This document shows positions 24,501 through 37,526 of a stretch of 64,000 nucleotides of DNA, piece after piece. Below the pieces are notes generated by a model, which made no database searches, had not been told where the DNA came from, and saw only the letters and a list, made by a program, of their open reading frames with translations. Source of the stretch: Blastobasis lacticolella (lineage: Eukaryota; Arthropoda; Insecta; Lepidoptera; Blastobasidae); contig LR990058.1 of the NCBI GenBank assembly GCA_905147135.1, positions 13,243,349 to 13,307,348 of the forward strand, written 5' to 3'. The position numbers and the translations under genes are program-made. Within the stretch, counting starts at the first letter, position 1, and every line of letters starts with the position of its first letter.

Positions 24501-27407
24501 TTCCCGGCCGAGCAAAAATTGAAATTATGAATTTTAATTTCTGTTATGGGTCTGGGTGTTGTATGTATGTATATGTATATAAGTTTATCCGTTTTCGGGC
24601 ACCCTTAAGCTTTGCTTACTTTGGGGCTAGACGGCGCTGTGTGAATTTATTCAAGCATATTTATTTATATTCTCTTTAACTCTATTTAGCTTTCCGCCCG
24701 CGGCTCTGCCCGCGTGGACTACACGTTATATCGCGCAAGTGGAGAGGGAATAAAAAATGCTAACTAAAATCGGTGCAATGGTTTAGTACGGATAGTAGAT
24801 AGAAACGTCGGTGGCTTAGTGGTAACGGTATCCGACTCGCATTGCGAGAGGTACGGGATTCAAATCCCACTGCCGCCATGTCGCCAATGACACTTTTCTG
24901 ATTTATGTATATTAGTTGAATACTAACCGATGCTCTTACGGTGAGGGAAAACATCGTGATGAAACCTGCACGTTCACGCGACTGAATGTGTAACCATGAC
25001 CCATCTGATGGGATGATCAGATGGGAGTCGCTCCACTGTAATTACCTGATCTGCCAAATCCTGGATCATGGTCATGGCGGACCCCGGGCCTTCGTGTGCG
25101 ACAGCACAACCGGGACATTAATGTCAAGGTGATTATTTTTTATTTATAGTAGGGATAGTAGGAAAGTAGGGATTTCTACAGTTAGACACATTAATTATTC
25201 ATGTGGTTACGTAACCAAAATGTCGTAAACGCCAGGAATTTCCTTTCCATTGTGCTTACGGAAGTACGTCAAAGCCACGCTAAAGCAAGGTTGTGAAAAA
25301 AACTACCTGGAGAGGTTTTCCCTGGAGAGTACAACATGGTGTTCTTCAAGAAAGGGGTGTAAAAGTGTTTACGGGTCGGCAATGTGTGGGTGATGGCCCT
25401 GGTATTGCAAACGTCCATAGCCTGCGGTGACTACTTTCCATCAGGCAGGCCATAAGCTTGTTTGCCACCTTAGTGGTATAAAAAAACCTAAAGTAAGGTA
25501 TGTATAAACACATTGCAGTATAGTTCAAACGAACAGTGTTTAAATCACGAAATCTCTTGTATAGTAATATAATCATATAGCTAGCATTAATTATTCATTA
25601 ATTGTGCGCGTCATATCTGCATTTCTTAAACATTTCCTTTCTGTAGGCCTGCTGGAAGAAATTTCTTTTAGAAATAAGTAGTGCCTGTTGTGTCAGTTAT
25701 ATCTCTGTATTTCTTTATTGTGTGCAATAAATTTTAAATAAATAAATAAATAAGATGCATACCGCCTAAGGGTGGAGATTATAATGCTGTGCTACATTTA
25801 AATAAGCTCCATACAAACGAATTTGCAGGCAAAAACACTATTGTCTTAGTCTACTTCACAAACAGATTAACGCATAATTACTTTCAGATAATATGTGGAC
25901 TTGTCCTCAAAGAATCAATATCTCTAAGTCAGATGGTGTAAAGATACTAATGACCAAGCAAAGTGGAGCAGGCAAAGTAGGAAAGCAGACCTGGCAGGGA
26001 ACAGCATTGACCACTAGGATGATGATGATATAGATCATCACAGCCCGTAACAGTTCACTGCAGGACTTAGGGCCTCTCCCATGAAAGGGGAGATTATTGC
26101 CATAATCTCCACGCTTGGCAGGTGGGTTGGAGATCGCAGTGTTTAAATAATACAATGAAAAATGCTGCTGCCCATTTTTCAGACTACGGAGACTTTTGAT
26201 GTTTTGCTTCGAAAACATTAGTCACCTTGTACGACACCCATGAGCGTAAGGGGTTGGTGCTATTCTACTCTGCGGGTCACAACACAACCAATGATATAGA
26301 TAAAAGACAAATATTTACAATTTGAATCATGTGTGAGGAAAAATTCTAATGGACACTAAGATCAGGCTAATGTTTTAGTGCTTACCTGTCCTGCTGTGTC
26401 CAAAATATCTAGCAAGGCAGGTTCTCCATCAATTACTGCCTGTTGCTGGTATGAGTCCTCTGAAAACAAAAAATATTAAACTATTCAATGGATATTGATG
26501 CGGTTTTCACTATCATTTAGGGAATATCTTCTGAAAGGTACAAACATGCATATTATAATAGAGACTCTAAAAACACAGATGCGAAGCCAGGGCTGGTTGC
26601 TGGCTATATATCACACACCACTCAGGGACAAATGAACAGGCAGCCCACCTGATGGACAGTGGGAACTTTTGCCCATAACTTCACAGATTCATCATGCACT
26701 AAAAGTTTGTCAATAAAGATTAAATATTTAACTAGTTTTTATTTGACATTCACATAAATTGTGAGATTGAGATTTTTGATTTTGAAATTAACTATAATAT
26801 GTAGGATAAGCTCGTAGACAGAATATTTTATTGAAGCGATGGTTCGAGTGTAGTAAAGGGGGTGCTGAAGAAGTTCCAAAAAAACGCCTCTTTTCCTACA
26901 CCCCATCTCTAACCCCCTCCCGGGAGCCTTTTCTAGATTTTTTCAAAGTTTTTACGAATTGCACCCTTTGGTATCCTCTAACTGAAATAATATATAGAGA
27001 ATTTTGTGTGTGTATCTTTTAGGCACACCTGGCATTCAACATGTTAACATATTTTTTGTTTAATGTATGCTCCTACTGGCGGATTATCGGACTCAGTGGG
27101 GTATGAGTAAGTGACAATCACGGTCACTTTTAGATTTATCAATGGGAAATAAACTGATGGATCATTAAGTTATTTTCTATAACACATCCCACACAATAGA
27201 ACTGTCATCCTCAAAGCAAGAAGTAAATAGAAAAACATATGTTAGCGTATGCAGCTCCGGGCTACCTATTGTGGGGTCATGGTAGTCCAGGAAGCTGTGA
27301 CTGACGAACTGCAGCGTGACGGCGGACTTGCCCACCCCGCCGTCGCCCAGCACCACTATTTTGTAGACTCGGAGGCCGCGCGACGTGCCCGCAGCCTCGC
27401 CGGCCAT
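15551..27407 (-). CDS. Ric: Ric, Rit-type Ras-like GTPase (complete, five exons)
   Basis: A small plasma-membrane GTPase of the Rit/Ric branch; fly Ric binds calmodulin. Coding exons in order: 27407-27266, 26459-26386, 24344-24150, 17576-17436 and 15664-15551. All borders are GT/AG and the phases join to 221 residues. Visible motifs: P-loop GDGGVGKS (21-28), switch I HDPTIED (43-49, with the Rit-specific His), DTAGQ (68-72), NKLD (127-130) and ETSA (156-159). The family hallmark [17 protein letters not shown] lies in the last exon. There is no CAAX box, as expected for Rit/Ric, so membrane binding would be through the basic/hydrophobic tail. An in-frame ATG 34 codons upstream exists, but the start used here gives the usual family length (human RIT1 is 219). 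Intron 3 (6.6 kb) carries the Harbinger element. Confidence 0.95.
16834..17235. mobile_element. MITE family 'GAGCAGTTTTCC', uninterrupted copy A
   Basis: Termini are inverted (GAGCAGTTTTCCAATAGGTAT on the left, GAGGAGTTTTCCAGTAGGTAT read inward from the right) with AT on both sides as a 2-bp target duplication. It sits inside a copy of the palindromic 'cgccgccat' repeat: the flanks ...cccagctca and tgcatcaagatgg... rejoin to a sequence close to the uninterrupted repeat at 61340-61496. It lies in Ric intron 4. It is the unoccupied paralogue of copy B. Confidence 0.75.
18740..20432 (+). CDS. Harbinger accessory protein, Myb/SANT-like (complete, five exons)
   Basis: Exons 18740-18925, 19002-19190, 19530-19599, 19685-19780 and 20218-20432 join in frame to 251 residues ending in TAG. 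The N-terminal ~75 residues ([26 protein letters not shown], then KQWQKVWTDKK) have the tryptophan pattern of the Myb_DNA-bind_5/MSANTD fold. In Harbinger elements this protein binds the element ends and brings the transposase to them. The middle is Pro/Ser/Glu-rich. The C-terminus (about residues 180-251) is charged with heptad-like leucines and methionines, a likely coiled coil. The donor of exon 2 (AAG|gttttt) is weak, and GTACCT 21 bp earlier keeps the same phase and is an alternative. AATAAA lies 51 bp after the stop (20483-20488). Confidence 0.85.
20040..20185 (+). mobile_element. Helitron-type 3' end fragment
   Basis: The stretch 'tctgtctgtttgttcgtaataaactcagaaac' followed by agccggggcgggtcgcgagt is the usual 3' portion of lepidopteran Helitrons, with the normal CTAGT end altered to gagt. 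It lies in intron 4 of the Myb-like gene, inside the Harbinger. Confidence 0.55.
20803..22903 (-). CDS. Harbinger transposase, HARBI1-like DDE superfamily (complete, five exons)
   Basis: Exons 22903-22676, 22536-22340, 22272-22140, 22017-21882 and 21194-20803 join phase-perfectly to 361 residues. The first exon is arginine-rich ([11 protein letters not shown]) and is followed by a helix-turn-helix-like region ([16 protein letters not shown]). The DDE_Tnp_4 catalytic blocks are all present: GCIDCTHV (first Asp), [14 protein letters not shown] (second Asp) and [20 protein letters not shown] (Glu in the IERTFG block). It would cut and paste the element together with the Myb-like partner. I see no stop or frameshift. 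Intron 4 (21195-21881) contains a family A repeat in antisense. Confidence 0.93.
21346..21605 (-). repeat. Interspersed repeat family A, copy 3 (antisense)
   Basis: Reverse complement of the family blocks: gtagaatagcaccaacccctt, aggcgactaatgttttcgag, atgggcagcagc, gtgggagaggcccc and cagtggactattatgggctg. It sits within transposase intron 4, so it entered the Harbinger lineage or this copy after the element formed. Confidence 0.75.
24466..24660 (+). repeat. tRNA-derived SINE, family 2, copy 2
   Basis: Shows ctcacaagaggtcccgggttc, gaaattatgaatttta, gggtctgggtgttgtatgtat and aagctttgcttactttgggg in family order. The head is shortened. It lies in Ric intron 2. Confidence 0.7.
24806..25135 (+). 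repeat. tRNA-derived SINE, family 1, best copy
   Basis: The head has an A-box (tggcttagtgg) and a B-box (gggattcaaatccc) spaced as in a tRNA gene. The body contains gaatactaaccgatgctctt, acggtgagggaaaacatcg, cctgcacgttcacgcgactg and ctgccaaatcctggatcatgg. It ends near 'gggacattaatgtcaaggt'. It does not fold as a functional tRNA that I can recognise. Located in Ric intron 2. Confidence 0.75.
26034..26272 (+). repeat. Interspersed repeat family A, copy 4
   Basis: Starts after a gatgatgatgat run and shows all family blocks through ggttggtgctattctactct. Located in Ric intron 2, next to exon 2. Confidence 0.75.
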
Positions 27408-27616
27408 ACCGCTGCATGCCTGCGGGCTCCGCGCCGCGCCGCCGCCGCGCCCCGTCACCGACCGCTTACCCCACACGCCCCACGAACATCGCCACACGCT
27501 CCCACCCAACGCTACAGTTTTCAGACAAACACGCTGTACAAAAATACAGTTCTCATTGATTATTGCTCATTTTGTTGCTAAAAACACTAATAAAGTTTTC
27601 AATAAAAAATCGACAA

Positions 27617-27843
27617 GGCCCGTGTTCACCAACAGCCGTTAAATTTCAGACTTACTATCGTTAAAGTCCTAAACAACGGTTAATTAAGAGTTCCGTTAAT
27701 AAAGAGATAATAAAAATAGAGTAAAATATTCATTACTTTATTCTATGTTTTTTGTTTAGTTCAGTTAACCATAGTGTTAACGTAACATAAAGTAGGTATC
27801 ATAATCACTGATTATTCGCTGGAATCGCTGGTGAACACGGGCC
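27617..27843. mobile_element. MITE with 15-bp perfect terminal inverted repeats
   Basis: Starts GGCCCGTGTTCACCA and ends with its exact complement TGGTGAACACGGGCC. Internally it has inverted 'ccgttaa' and 'ttaac' motifs and an AT-rich core. It sits about 210 bp upstream of the Ric start codon, so it may contribute to the 5' UTR or promoter. Confidence 0.75.
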
Positions 27844-28337
27844 GGGCGATTGACATATTTTGTTTTTTTTTTTTAATAGCTTTGGCATCTTGTCTTATTA
27901 CGACTCGCAACGATGGTGTTTCCCGTTCAACCCCAAATTAGTTGGTTCAACCGAACGTTCTTCCCTTATAGAACTGTCCCTTTTACGGTCTCCCTTCATT
28001 GTTTTTATTGACAGTTTACTTTGCTCTATATCTTTTTTTATCTCTTTATCTTGCACAAAATCACAGACATACCAGACTAAACACAAATCAAAAATATTCC
28101 CTGTTCGCTCACTCTACAATGATAATGAATCTTGCTATCCCGTTTTATCGTCTATTCATATAAGCTCTAAGAAGATATTGTTTGAACGTTCACGCGCGCA
28201 ATGTTTTGAACGTTCGACATACTGCTCAAGCTCAACGACCTGACGTTTCATTTGAAACATCGTTTCTTAATAAAATTTAAATCAAACCATTTGAAAGACG
28301 GTGTAATTTAGTGCACATTAATGTGAAAGCGCAAACT

Positions 28338-28735
28338 ATGGAAATGCATCTGGATTATCTTTTCATCGGTAAGTAATTTCATTCGTGGTCGTGGCGATCG
28401 GGAATCAATTTTAGAAATTGTAACAGAAATATGTATCGTAATAGTGTGAATTTGCAATAATTGAAATGCTTTACCTTTTAACAACATGCCATTAAAGATA
28501 GATAAAAGAAAATTATTGGCAAATTGAGCAATATTTTACATTTATTTACATTTATTTGTTTTTCTAGGATTCCTAAAGACGATGTCTGGGTTGCAAATTG
28601 GAAGTGTTGCGTAGTAAACATTTTGAAGAACAAGATAATAAGAAGATGCAAGTCCCTTCAGTCCTGGTGTATCATCAATATATGATTTTTTATTGAAAAT
28701 AAAGAATATGCTGCCTGTTTAATATATTAATGTAC
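28338..28735 (+). pseudogene. Relic with THAP-like exon (tentative)
   Basis: The short frame MEMHLDYLFI (28338 on) ends at a good donor (g|gtaagt). After about 200 bp an acceptor (tttctag) opens onto a segment that reads PKDDVWVANWK and then, in another frame, SKHFEEQDN. These are reminiscent of the second half of a THAP zinc-finger domain, with a frame break between them. AATAAA follows at 28697-28702. As spliced, the first frame stops after about 25 codons. It may be a decayed THAP transposase gene, or a micropeptide gene with a coincidental match. Confidence 0.3.
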
Positions 28736-29629
28736 CTATCCTTTTTTTTATGTATATGTACTCAAGAGGACTTCATATTCAATTTATTGTGAACTCACAT
28801 AGGCCAACCTGTGGACAATGAAGATACTTCTAACGATAAGTAAGTACGTACCTACTTTGTTTAGAAGTTATGAGACAACAAATAAACATTTATACCGGTC
28901 AAAATCATCAAACCCTCCTTCATGCAAAAGCAAGCACTGCCAATTTACGATATTCACGGTGGTAGGTATCAGGGCGTGGGTTTGATTCACTAGAAACCTT
29001 ACCTTTTATTATAATGTCAATATAAAATTAAGACAAGTTTAAAAAAATGACAATAACATCCGGAGCGAAATATACTCACAAGTCAGATTTGTTTATATTC
29101 GTTACGAGTGAAAATTCGTAGCAAAATATAACATTGCAGATGGGCTGCCTTGTTCCGTCCCTGCATTTGCATTAGTGTGTGTGTTATAGACATGTGGGAC
29201 ATTTTGTCTCGAATTGAAACTCTGTATATATTTTTTTTTTCTATGCACAAAATAACGAGACCACAAACAATCAAGAAATACTAAGCACAGATATGATCTG
29301 TGGAATTCACTATCTTTGGCTTGAAATTTATAGTCCATGTTGCCAATATTGACAGACGTCCAAACTATCAAAAGTGTCAAAGTCAAATTGGGCATCGGAC
29401 GGATCGGATCATCTTTCATCTTTCAAGTTTCGCATGGATTCGATCGATCGTATTTTCACGCATAATCTCGCATTTGAAAATAAAAATATAAATGTAACAC
29501 TGCATTGAAATGTGATCCCCTGAGTTTAAAAGAGACGTTAGAAATTTGTGTTAAATCCTTCCTGTTTTCTGGAAGTGCGATTATTGTATTAGCAATTCAC
29601 AACAAGGTGCTGTGTTAATCATAATCACA

Positions 29630-32600
29630 ATGGTACACCTTGAATGTAAATATTGTATTTTGTTTTGCATTTTCGTAAACATTACTTTTATAAATTGTGA
29701 GATCATTTCAATTATGATCGGAACTGCTGTGGTGACTGCGGGTAGTAGTTGGTACAAGTGGGATACATTGAAGGATAACACATGGTGTCGTTTCAAAGAA
29801 TGCTGTAATTCAGAATATGTGCCATATGACTTGAATAGTAAGTGTAATATATTTAACCGGGGTAACGAAGTGGTCAGAACGACGATTATAGCTTCATATT
29901 TTTAAATCATGATACTATTGGCTTTAAAAATCTTTATCAATAATTCCTTTTTCATATCTTTTCAGAACTGAAATTGTCACTCTCACAACGCATGTTTGGT
30001 CAGCCTTTAGTAAATGAGTTAATCAATATCATAGGCGCACACAAAAATGCTATTGATGACGAAAACAAAAAAAATAAAAAAGCTCTAGTTATAAGCTTGC
30101 ATGGATGGTCCGGTGTAGGCAAAAATTATGCTGCTACTATGATAGCAGAATCTATTTATAAAAATGGCATGAAGAGTAATTTTGTGAAACTATTCATGGG
30201 TAAAAAAGATTTTGATTGTTCCGATTTAGAAAACAGTAAGGTAAGATCATTCTATTATTATTAATTTATTATTATTATATAAATTACCTACGTCTCATCA
30301 TTGGGATCATATAGCAAAATATTTAGTAAATATAAAAACAACATTTTCTTTGCTGGAAGTATGGTATACATTTATACAAATTAGAAGATCCTTTCCATTT
30401 TAACAAGTTGAATTACAATTGGGGGATTTACCTTGTAATATAGTGTTTTATACTCTTTGATTATATCATAAATTGTGTATTCTTGAGGGTCAATACAATG
30501 ATGACACTCATCTAATGACTATCCAATAGTGATCTCGTGCAAGGGCCCAGGGTCCACCTTGACCATGATCCAGGATTTGGCAGATAAGGTAATTACAGTG
30601 GAGTGACTGCCATCTGACCTCCATGACCCTGCAACCAGAGGAACCTGACCAGATTGGATCATGGTTACACATTTAGTCGCCTGAATGTGCAGGTTTCATC
30701 ACAGTGTTTTCTCTCACCGTAAGAGTATCGGTTAGTGTTCAACTAATGTACATAACTCTGATAAAGTCATTGCTACGTGGACACAGCGGGATTCGAACTT
30801 GATATCTCTAGCTTATGAGTTGGATACCTTATCCGCTTGGCCAACGACACTGCTTACGCCACCGACACTCCTGTCGCCTGTGACACCATAACAATTAGTA
30901 TTACTTATAAAATGCCAATATTATGTACTTAATTTCAGAAAGAATTAATGAGCACAGTAAATAAAATAGTGAAAAACTGCCCTAAGTCATTAATCATATT
31001 TGATGAAATCCATGATATGTGTCCTAACGTCCTGGATGCAATTAAGCCAATGATGGATCATCACCATGCAGTAGATGGTGTTGACTACAGGTGCGTACAT
31101 ATAGTTATTTCGACTTAAGTAAATGAGTCTATGTTGGAAACTAATTTGGATTTGTATATTTCAGGGATAGTATTTTTATATTCATATCCAACATTGGTGG
31201 CCATGAAATATCATCTAATCTTTTGAGCTTGTTTAGTCAAGGAATCAAGAGAAATGATGTTGAGTTTCACAATTTTGAAAGTATTATAAGGAGAACAGCA
31301 TATTACGCAGGTTAGTACAATATGTTTTTGTCTGTGACACTGTAGATTTTGTTTATATACTAAGGAATTAGCTGGCCCTGCGTGGCGGCGGTGGCGTGTT
31401 CGCGTGGAGTCCTACTACCTACCTTACCTCTACTCTAGTTCTACCCTACCCTACCCCTATTGTACCCTACTCTCCCTACTGAACCATAATCTACTCTACC
31501 CTTCTCACTACACTACTCTACTCTAGTTCTACCCTACCCCTACTGTACTCTACCCCTTCCACTACCCTACTCTACTCTACCTCTAGCCTATATCTACCCT
31601 ACACTTACCAATACACCTACCCTACAGCTACCCTACAGCTACCCTTCCTACCACTTCCTACCCTTTTTTTCTTACACACAAACCTTGTCCTGACAACTAT
31701 AAATCCAACAGAAAAACAGTTAAGAGGTGGAACCATTTTGAAATTATGCACGAACGTGTTATTGTACGTAAATATTTTGATACCTTGGGTTATTATTGGA
31801 ATATTTAAACCTCAAATTTCTTTGTACATATAGGATAGCTATTCTTTCTATGGGTAAAATCGGTTTAGTAGTTTTTGAATTTATCCATTACAAACAAACA
31901 ATCAAATCTTTACTCTTTATACTATTAGTAAAGACAGCTAAAGATACTGTCATAGAGATTAAGGAACCACACACAGCTGCAATGCTTTATGTTTTTGCTT
32001 CACTTTTAGGTGGATTTGAAAAGGCATCCTTAATAGCACAACATCTCATAGACCACTACATACCTTTTCTTCCATTGGAACAACATCATGTTGAAATGTG
32101 CGCCCTGGCAGAATTCCGGGAGAATGGTGTTTATCATCCCACTGAAGATATGATGGCGTAAGTTTAACCTTTAACATTCGTTTTATTATTAATTACTTAT
32201 GTTAAAATAAACATAAGTGAAATGAAAAGCAGAAGTTACATTTAAATACAGCAAGTACAATTCACTATCTGTCATCGACACCAGAATTGAACTTAAGAGT
32301 CAAGGCTCTGACCTGGACCCGAGGCATTCCTATCATGTATTGGTTGTAGTTGCTGTATTTAGTTTCTGTTCCTATATACTGATGCATCTGGTCAGCTGGT
32401 GATGGATAATTTATTATGCAACACCATTACGGATAATTTATATTTGGTTTGAACAAACTTCCCTTTTGGGGAGTTATGAGGCCCCACCACCATCTCAGGG
32501 TTCCAAGTCAACCTCACTTGCTCGTGGTCTCTCTGCTGACCGACGGACGAGGCTCTGGCGAATAGGCTTTTCCCTGACGAAAAGGGATCAACAATTAACC

Positions 32601-34836
32601 TCATCAGCGTCTATGCTCCTCAATCCCGACGCACTGACACCGAAAAGACTGCTTTCTGGAATAGCTTTGAAGACACCCTGCGACGCTAAGGATCCTCCGT
32701 ACAGATTGCGGTTGGTGCGGACCTCAACGGCCATGTAGGAGAAAGGAGTGAGAAATTTAGACGGGTTCCACACAGGTCGCCGAACTGGCTGTGGTCAACA
32801 CCTAAGAGAGGCAGGGCATCGCTGGAGAAGTACCTCCACCCTACAGAATACTGCAGACAAACAATACTATTTTAAATAATATTATGTTTCTGCCGGTGAG
32901 TGAGTCTCCAGTGCTCCATAGGGTGGGGATTTGGGGAACCGTGGCTTAGGAAGTGGAGGGACATTTGCCTGTTAGCTGCCAGAGCAACGTGTTATAGAGG
33001 TGGGCAACGCATTGGCGATACCCCTGGTGTTGCTAATTTGTATAGGCAGCGGTGACCACTTTCCAGCTGGTGGCCCGCTTGCCTGTTTGCCTACCGTATA
33101 ACATGAAAAAACCTATTTCCAGAAAGACCCCTAACACCTCATTCAAAATTTAAAATTTATTTATTTATCAGGACATTAAATGTCTCTTTCAATCGTCAAA
33201 AAGGAGGGGGGTAGGAAAGTAGGAAGGAAGCACACAGTGACACACCGGCCGCCCCATTACCTACAAAAGTGGACTGCATCAATCACAGATCGACTACCTG
33301 CTGATTAATGCTGTAACAAATTGTAAGGTAGACCAGGGGGAAAGCCGCACAACACAGCACCAAGTCCTTATCATGGACGTCCGAGTAAATAGTAGACGGG
33401 CCACTGCAGAATGGTGCGAGCCATCTATTAAATGCTGGACTTTGAAAAGTAAAAGCCTGGGGTTCATGAAGGCAGGCAGCCGAATGCCTTGATTGGAGCG
33501 CAAAAGGCGAAACCTTCAATGAGCTCTGGTGCCATTATCAGAAATCCATCCTCAAACTCGGACGAACAGTACTCGGCACGACGAAAGGCGGCCAACGAAC
33601 TGTCAAGAACACTGGATGGTGGGACAATGAGGTGCAGGAAGCAGTTATGGCAGCAGCACAGTAAATCACCTTCGGATAACGAGGTGTACTTGGGGGCAAG
33701 GCGGCGAGCTAAAATGATGGTAGCAAAAGCGGGGTCGGCCCTGCTGGCTCTACGATGCGTTGGATACCATGGAGGGGCAGAAGCTAAACTACAAGCTGGT
33801 AAAGTCGCGGAACCGAGTCGGTTTAGATGTGACGAAGTGTATTGTCATAAAAGACTCGGACGACGTTTCTCTCACAAGTGGCAACTCTATTATAGACCGT
33901 TGGTGCTGTCATTTCAAGGAGCTGTCGAAAGGCCAACAAATTCGTGCCACCACCACAGCTTCCTGCAAACCTTGTTTACGCCATCAAACTCAACGGGTTT
34001 AATATACAAGAGGTCTATGGAACTCTATGGCTGCCAGACTTGACCAACGCTGAGGAAGCACGCCCGCGAATTTTACGACGAGTGGATGTGCAGTTACACC
34101 ACTCGACCGAGTATGTAACGTGTACATCCGTGGCAGCCTTGGTGTAAGCGTAGCCAGGAATAATTAGGAAACACGTGTCTAAACCTGCGGGTAGCAGGAT
34201 GTAGATCCCGCGGGAGAGGTCCAGGAAGCGATGGATTTGACGAAAAGTAAGAAAGCGGACGCTTAATAAATAAAATATCTAATAATCTAGCCCTAAAGTA
34301 AGCAAAGCTTGTGTTATGGGTGCTAGATAACTGATAAACTACTTATATACTTTTAAATACATACCTTTTAAACATAGAACATCCAGACCCGTAACAGAAA
34401 TTAAAATTCATCATTTCAATTTCTGCCCGGCCGGGAATCGAACCCGGGACCTCTTGCGTGTTAGACCGGTTGACCACTGTTGACACGATGTTGACCACTG
34501 AACCACTCAGGTCGTCAAGATGCTAAGCTAAGATGATGATAATGATTAAAACCAACTATCCTGATTTCAGTTTTTCATTTCACCAATTGTAGCTCAACTT
34601 GTCTTTACTACTACTTCATGGATATGAATGTACTATTGCACTTTACAAAATAGCTATTATTAGGTCACTAATGAAGGCGGTGTCTGACTATTATTACTTT
34701 TTACAGGGAAGCAATGTCTGTAATTACTTACGGGCCAACGGAAGATCAGCCAATATTCGCAAATAATGGTTGTAAAAGATTCACAAGACACATTCCTTAT
34801 GTTATAGAGAAGAATAAACGAAAAAATGAACTCTAG
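29630..34836 (+). CDS. Torsin: Torsin, ER-lumen AAA+ ATPase (complete, six exons)
   Basis: Torsins are AAA+ ATPases of the ER and nuclear-envelope lumen that need LAP1/LULL1-type cofactors and act in nuclear-envelope and lipid homeostasis. Exons 29630-29837, 29966-30240, 30939-31090, 31165-31310, 32010-32157 and 34707-34836 join to 352 residues. The N-terminus has a hydrophobic signal segment (about 9-29). The large domain has FGQPL and the torsin-type Walker A GWSGVGKN (116-123, Asn where other AAA+ have Thr/Ser). Walker B is IIFDEIHDM (180-188). The C-terminal small domain has the redox-sensitive NNGCKRF sensor-2 block (Cys332). The start is the ATG at 29630; the frame extends upstream without an ATG. 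Intron 5 (2.5 kb) holds LINE and SINE pieces. A candidate AATAAA is at 35381-35386. Confidence 0.95.
30520..30870 (-). repeat. tRNA-derived SINE, family 1, copy in torsin intron 2
   Basis: Reverse complement of the copy at 24806: gaccatgatccaggatttgg, acacatttagtcgcctgaa, ctcaccgtaagag and the antisense B-box gggattcgaact, ending in the inverted tRNA-like head (ttggccaacgacac). Confidence 0.75.
31412..31680. repeat. Pyrimidine-rich (CTACC/CTACT)n microsatellite-like tract
   Basis: About 270 bp built almost only of ctacc, ctact, ctcta and tctac units in torsin intron 4. The purine-rich complement pattern (gggtaggtagggtagg) recurs briefly at 39578-39610 in WDR91 intron 3. Confidence 0.7.
32440..34260 (+). 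mobile_element. Decayed RTE/BovB-type LINE, endonuclease region and downstream
   Basis: Translating 32590-32770 gives INLISVYAPQ, EKTAFWNSFEDTL, a stop, then VGADLNGHVGERSE, which are the endonuclease blocks of RTE elements. After an inserted stretch (about 32870-33270, containing family B sequence) more LINE-like frames follow (IDYLLINAVTN near 33290; later frames are broken by shifts). No intact reverse transcriptase remains. It lies in torsin intron 5, same strand. Confidence 0.7.
34261..34520 (-). repeat. tRNA-derived SINE, family 2, copy 3
   Basis: Antisense copy: agcaaagcttgtgttatggg, gaacatccagacccgtaaca, atttcaatttctgcccggcc, then the antisense B-box cgggaatcgaacccgg. It directly abuts the RTE relic in torsin intron 5. 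Confidence 0.75.
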
Positions 34837-34894
34837 AAATAGTAAATAACTAAATATAGGTATAAGCTATTTAGTATAAAATACAAATGTCATT

Positions 34895-35102
34895 AGGAGG
34901 CACACCAAATAAGCCAAAACTCATTGCGGTGCTGAAATTCGATTTCCTCATCGATATAGTGAAGGTCTACTTGCGAAAACGACAACAAAGTTAAGCAACG
35001 CACACAGAGAGGAACTGGTTGGGTCACCCATCTAGTTCCCAGACTCAGACTAGTGGAACTTCAGCGCTGCAACGAGCTCGCCACTCATTAGGTGTGCCTC
35101 TT
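34895..35102. mobile_element. Short inverted-terminal element after torsin
   Basis: The ends AGGAGGCACACC and GGTGTGCCTCTT are inverted copies with one mismatch, 208 bp apart. It starts about 60 bp after the torsin stop, so it is probably transcribed in the 3' UTR. The inside carries ggtcacccatctagttccc, faintly like the complement of the 5S rRNA 3' half; a similar block is at 54390-54410. Confidence 0.55.
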
Positions 35103-35697
35103 AAGGAGGTAGACCAAGGTCTTCCAAGGATCTTGAGTCTGGTTGAACAGTCTTGGGAGTCAATAAGTTATTATTTTATAAAACACATTGTGATACTTAT
35201 TTAGCTGAGCTAATTAGGTCTTTGTATGTACCTGAATTTCACACCCCACTATCTTGTGTCAGAACGACTGTTATAAGGAGAGTTATCGACCCTCCAATAA
35301 TAATACAGTGGACCCTCATTATAACGGCAGAACTATAAGAACGATAAGAACACAAGAAATAAGTTATTATAATGTAGTGAAATAAAAAGATTAACATAGT
35401 TTGTCAATCATGGTTTCAATATCAAGACAAAACTGTTTTAAAAAACCAGTGATAAAATTTTTGTTGATATGTTGTTTGTTTGTATGATATGGTGATAAAT
35501 TGATATGTAAAAAAGTGCTTTATTGTAAGCGCTTAGCGCACACCACCATAGCATTTAATGTAGTTTTAAACATAAAAATCATTTTTCTACCTGTAGTCAA
35601 TACATTGCTACAAAAAACTCTTGATTAGTTGGCAGCTGTAACTTACCGAAGAAAACAAAATATACTTTGGTATAATAGTTTAATTAAAAAATGTTGA

Positions 35698-35703
35698 TTT
35701 ATT
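35698..35703 (-). terminator. Atg5 poly(A) signal (AATAAA)
   Basis: Reads TTTATT on the plus strand, about 50 bp below the Atg5 stop codon. Confidence 0.6.
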
Positions 35704-35751
35704 CACAATAAATAATAAATATACATACATACAAAATATTACAGATTTGGA

Positions 35752-37526
<1,775 letters not shown>

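Noticed and set aside
24811..24882. tRNA gene
   Set aside because: A- and B-boxes are present, but the sequence continues into a body shared with three other copies, so it is the head of a SINE.
29612..29629. Upstream start for torsin
   Set aside because: The extension begins with GTG; the first ATG in frame is 29630, directly followed by the hydrophobic signal segment.
33489..34043. 184-codon open frame
   Set aside because: It overlaps the decayed RTE LINE and reads through broken frames. Its composition fits a chance frame, not a host gene.
35005..35075. 5S rRNA gene or SINE3
   Set aside because: Only a short stretch (ggtcacccatctagttccc) resembles the 5S complement; the rest does not align.
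35305..35345. Pogo/Tigger-like terminus (tacagtggaccctcattata)
   Set aside because: Only one end is seen; no inverted partner was found within the neighbourhood, so no element can be drawn.
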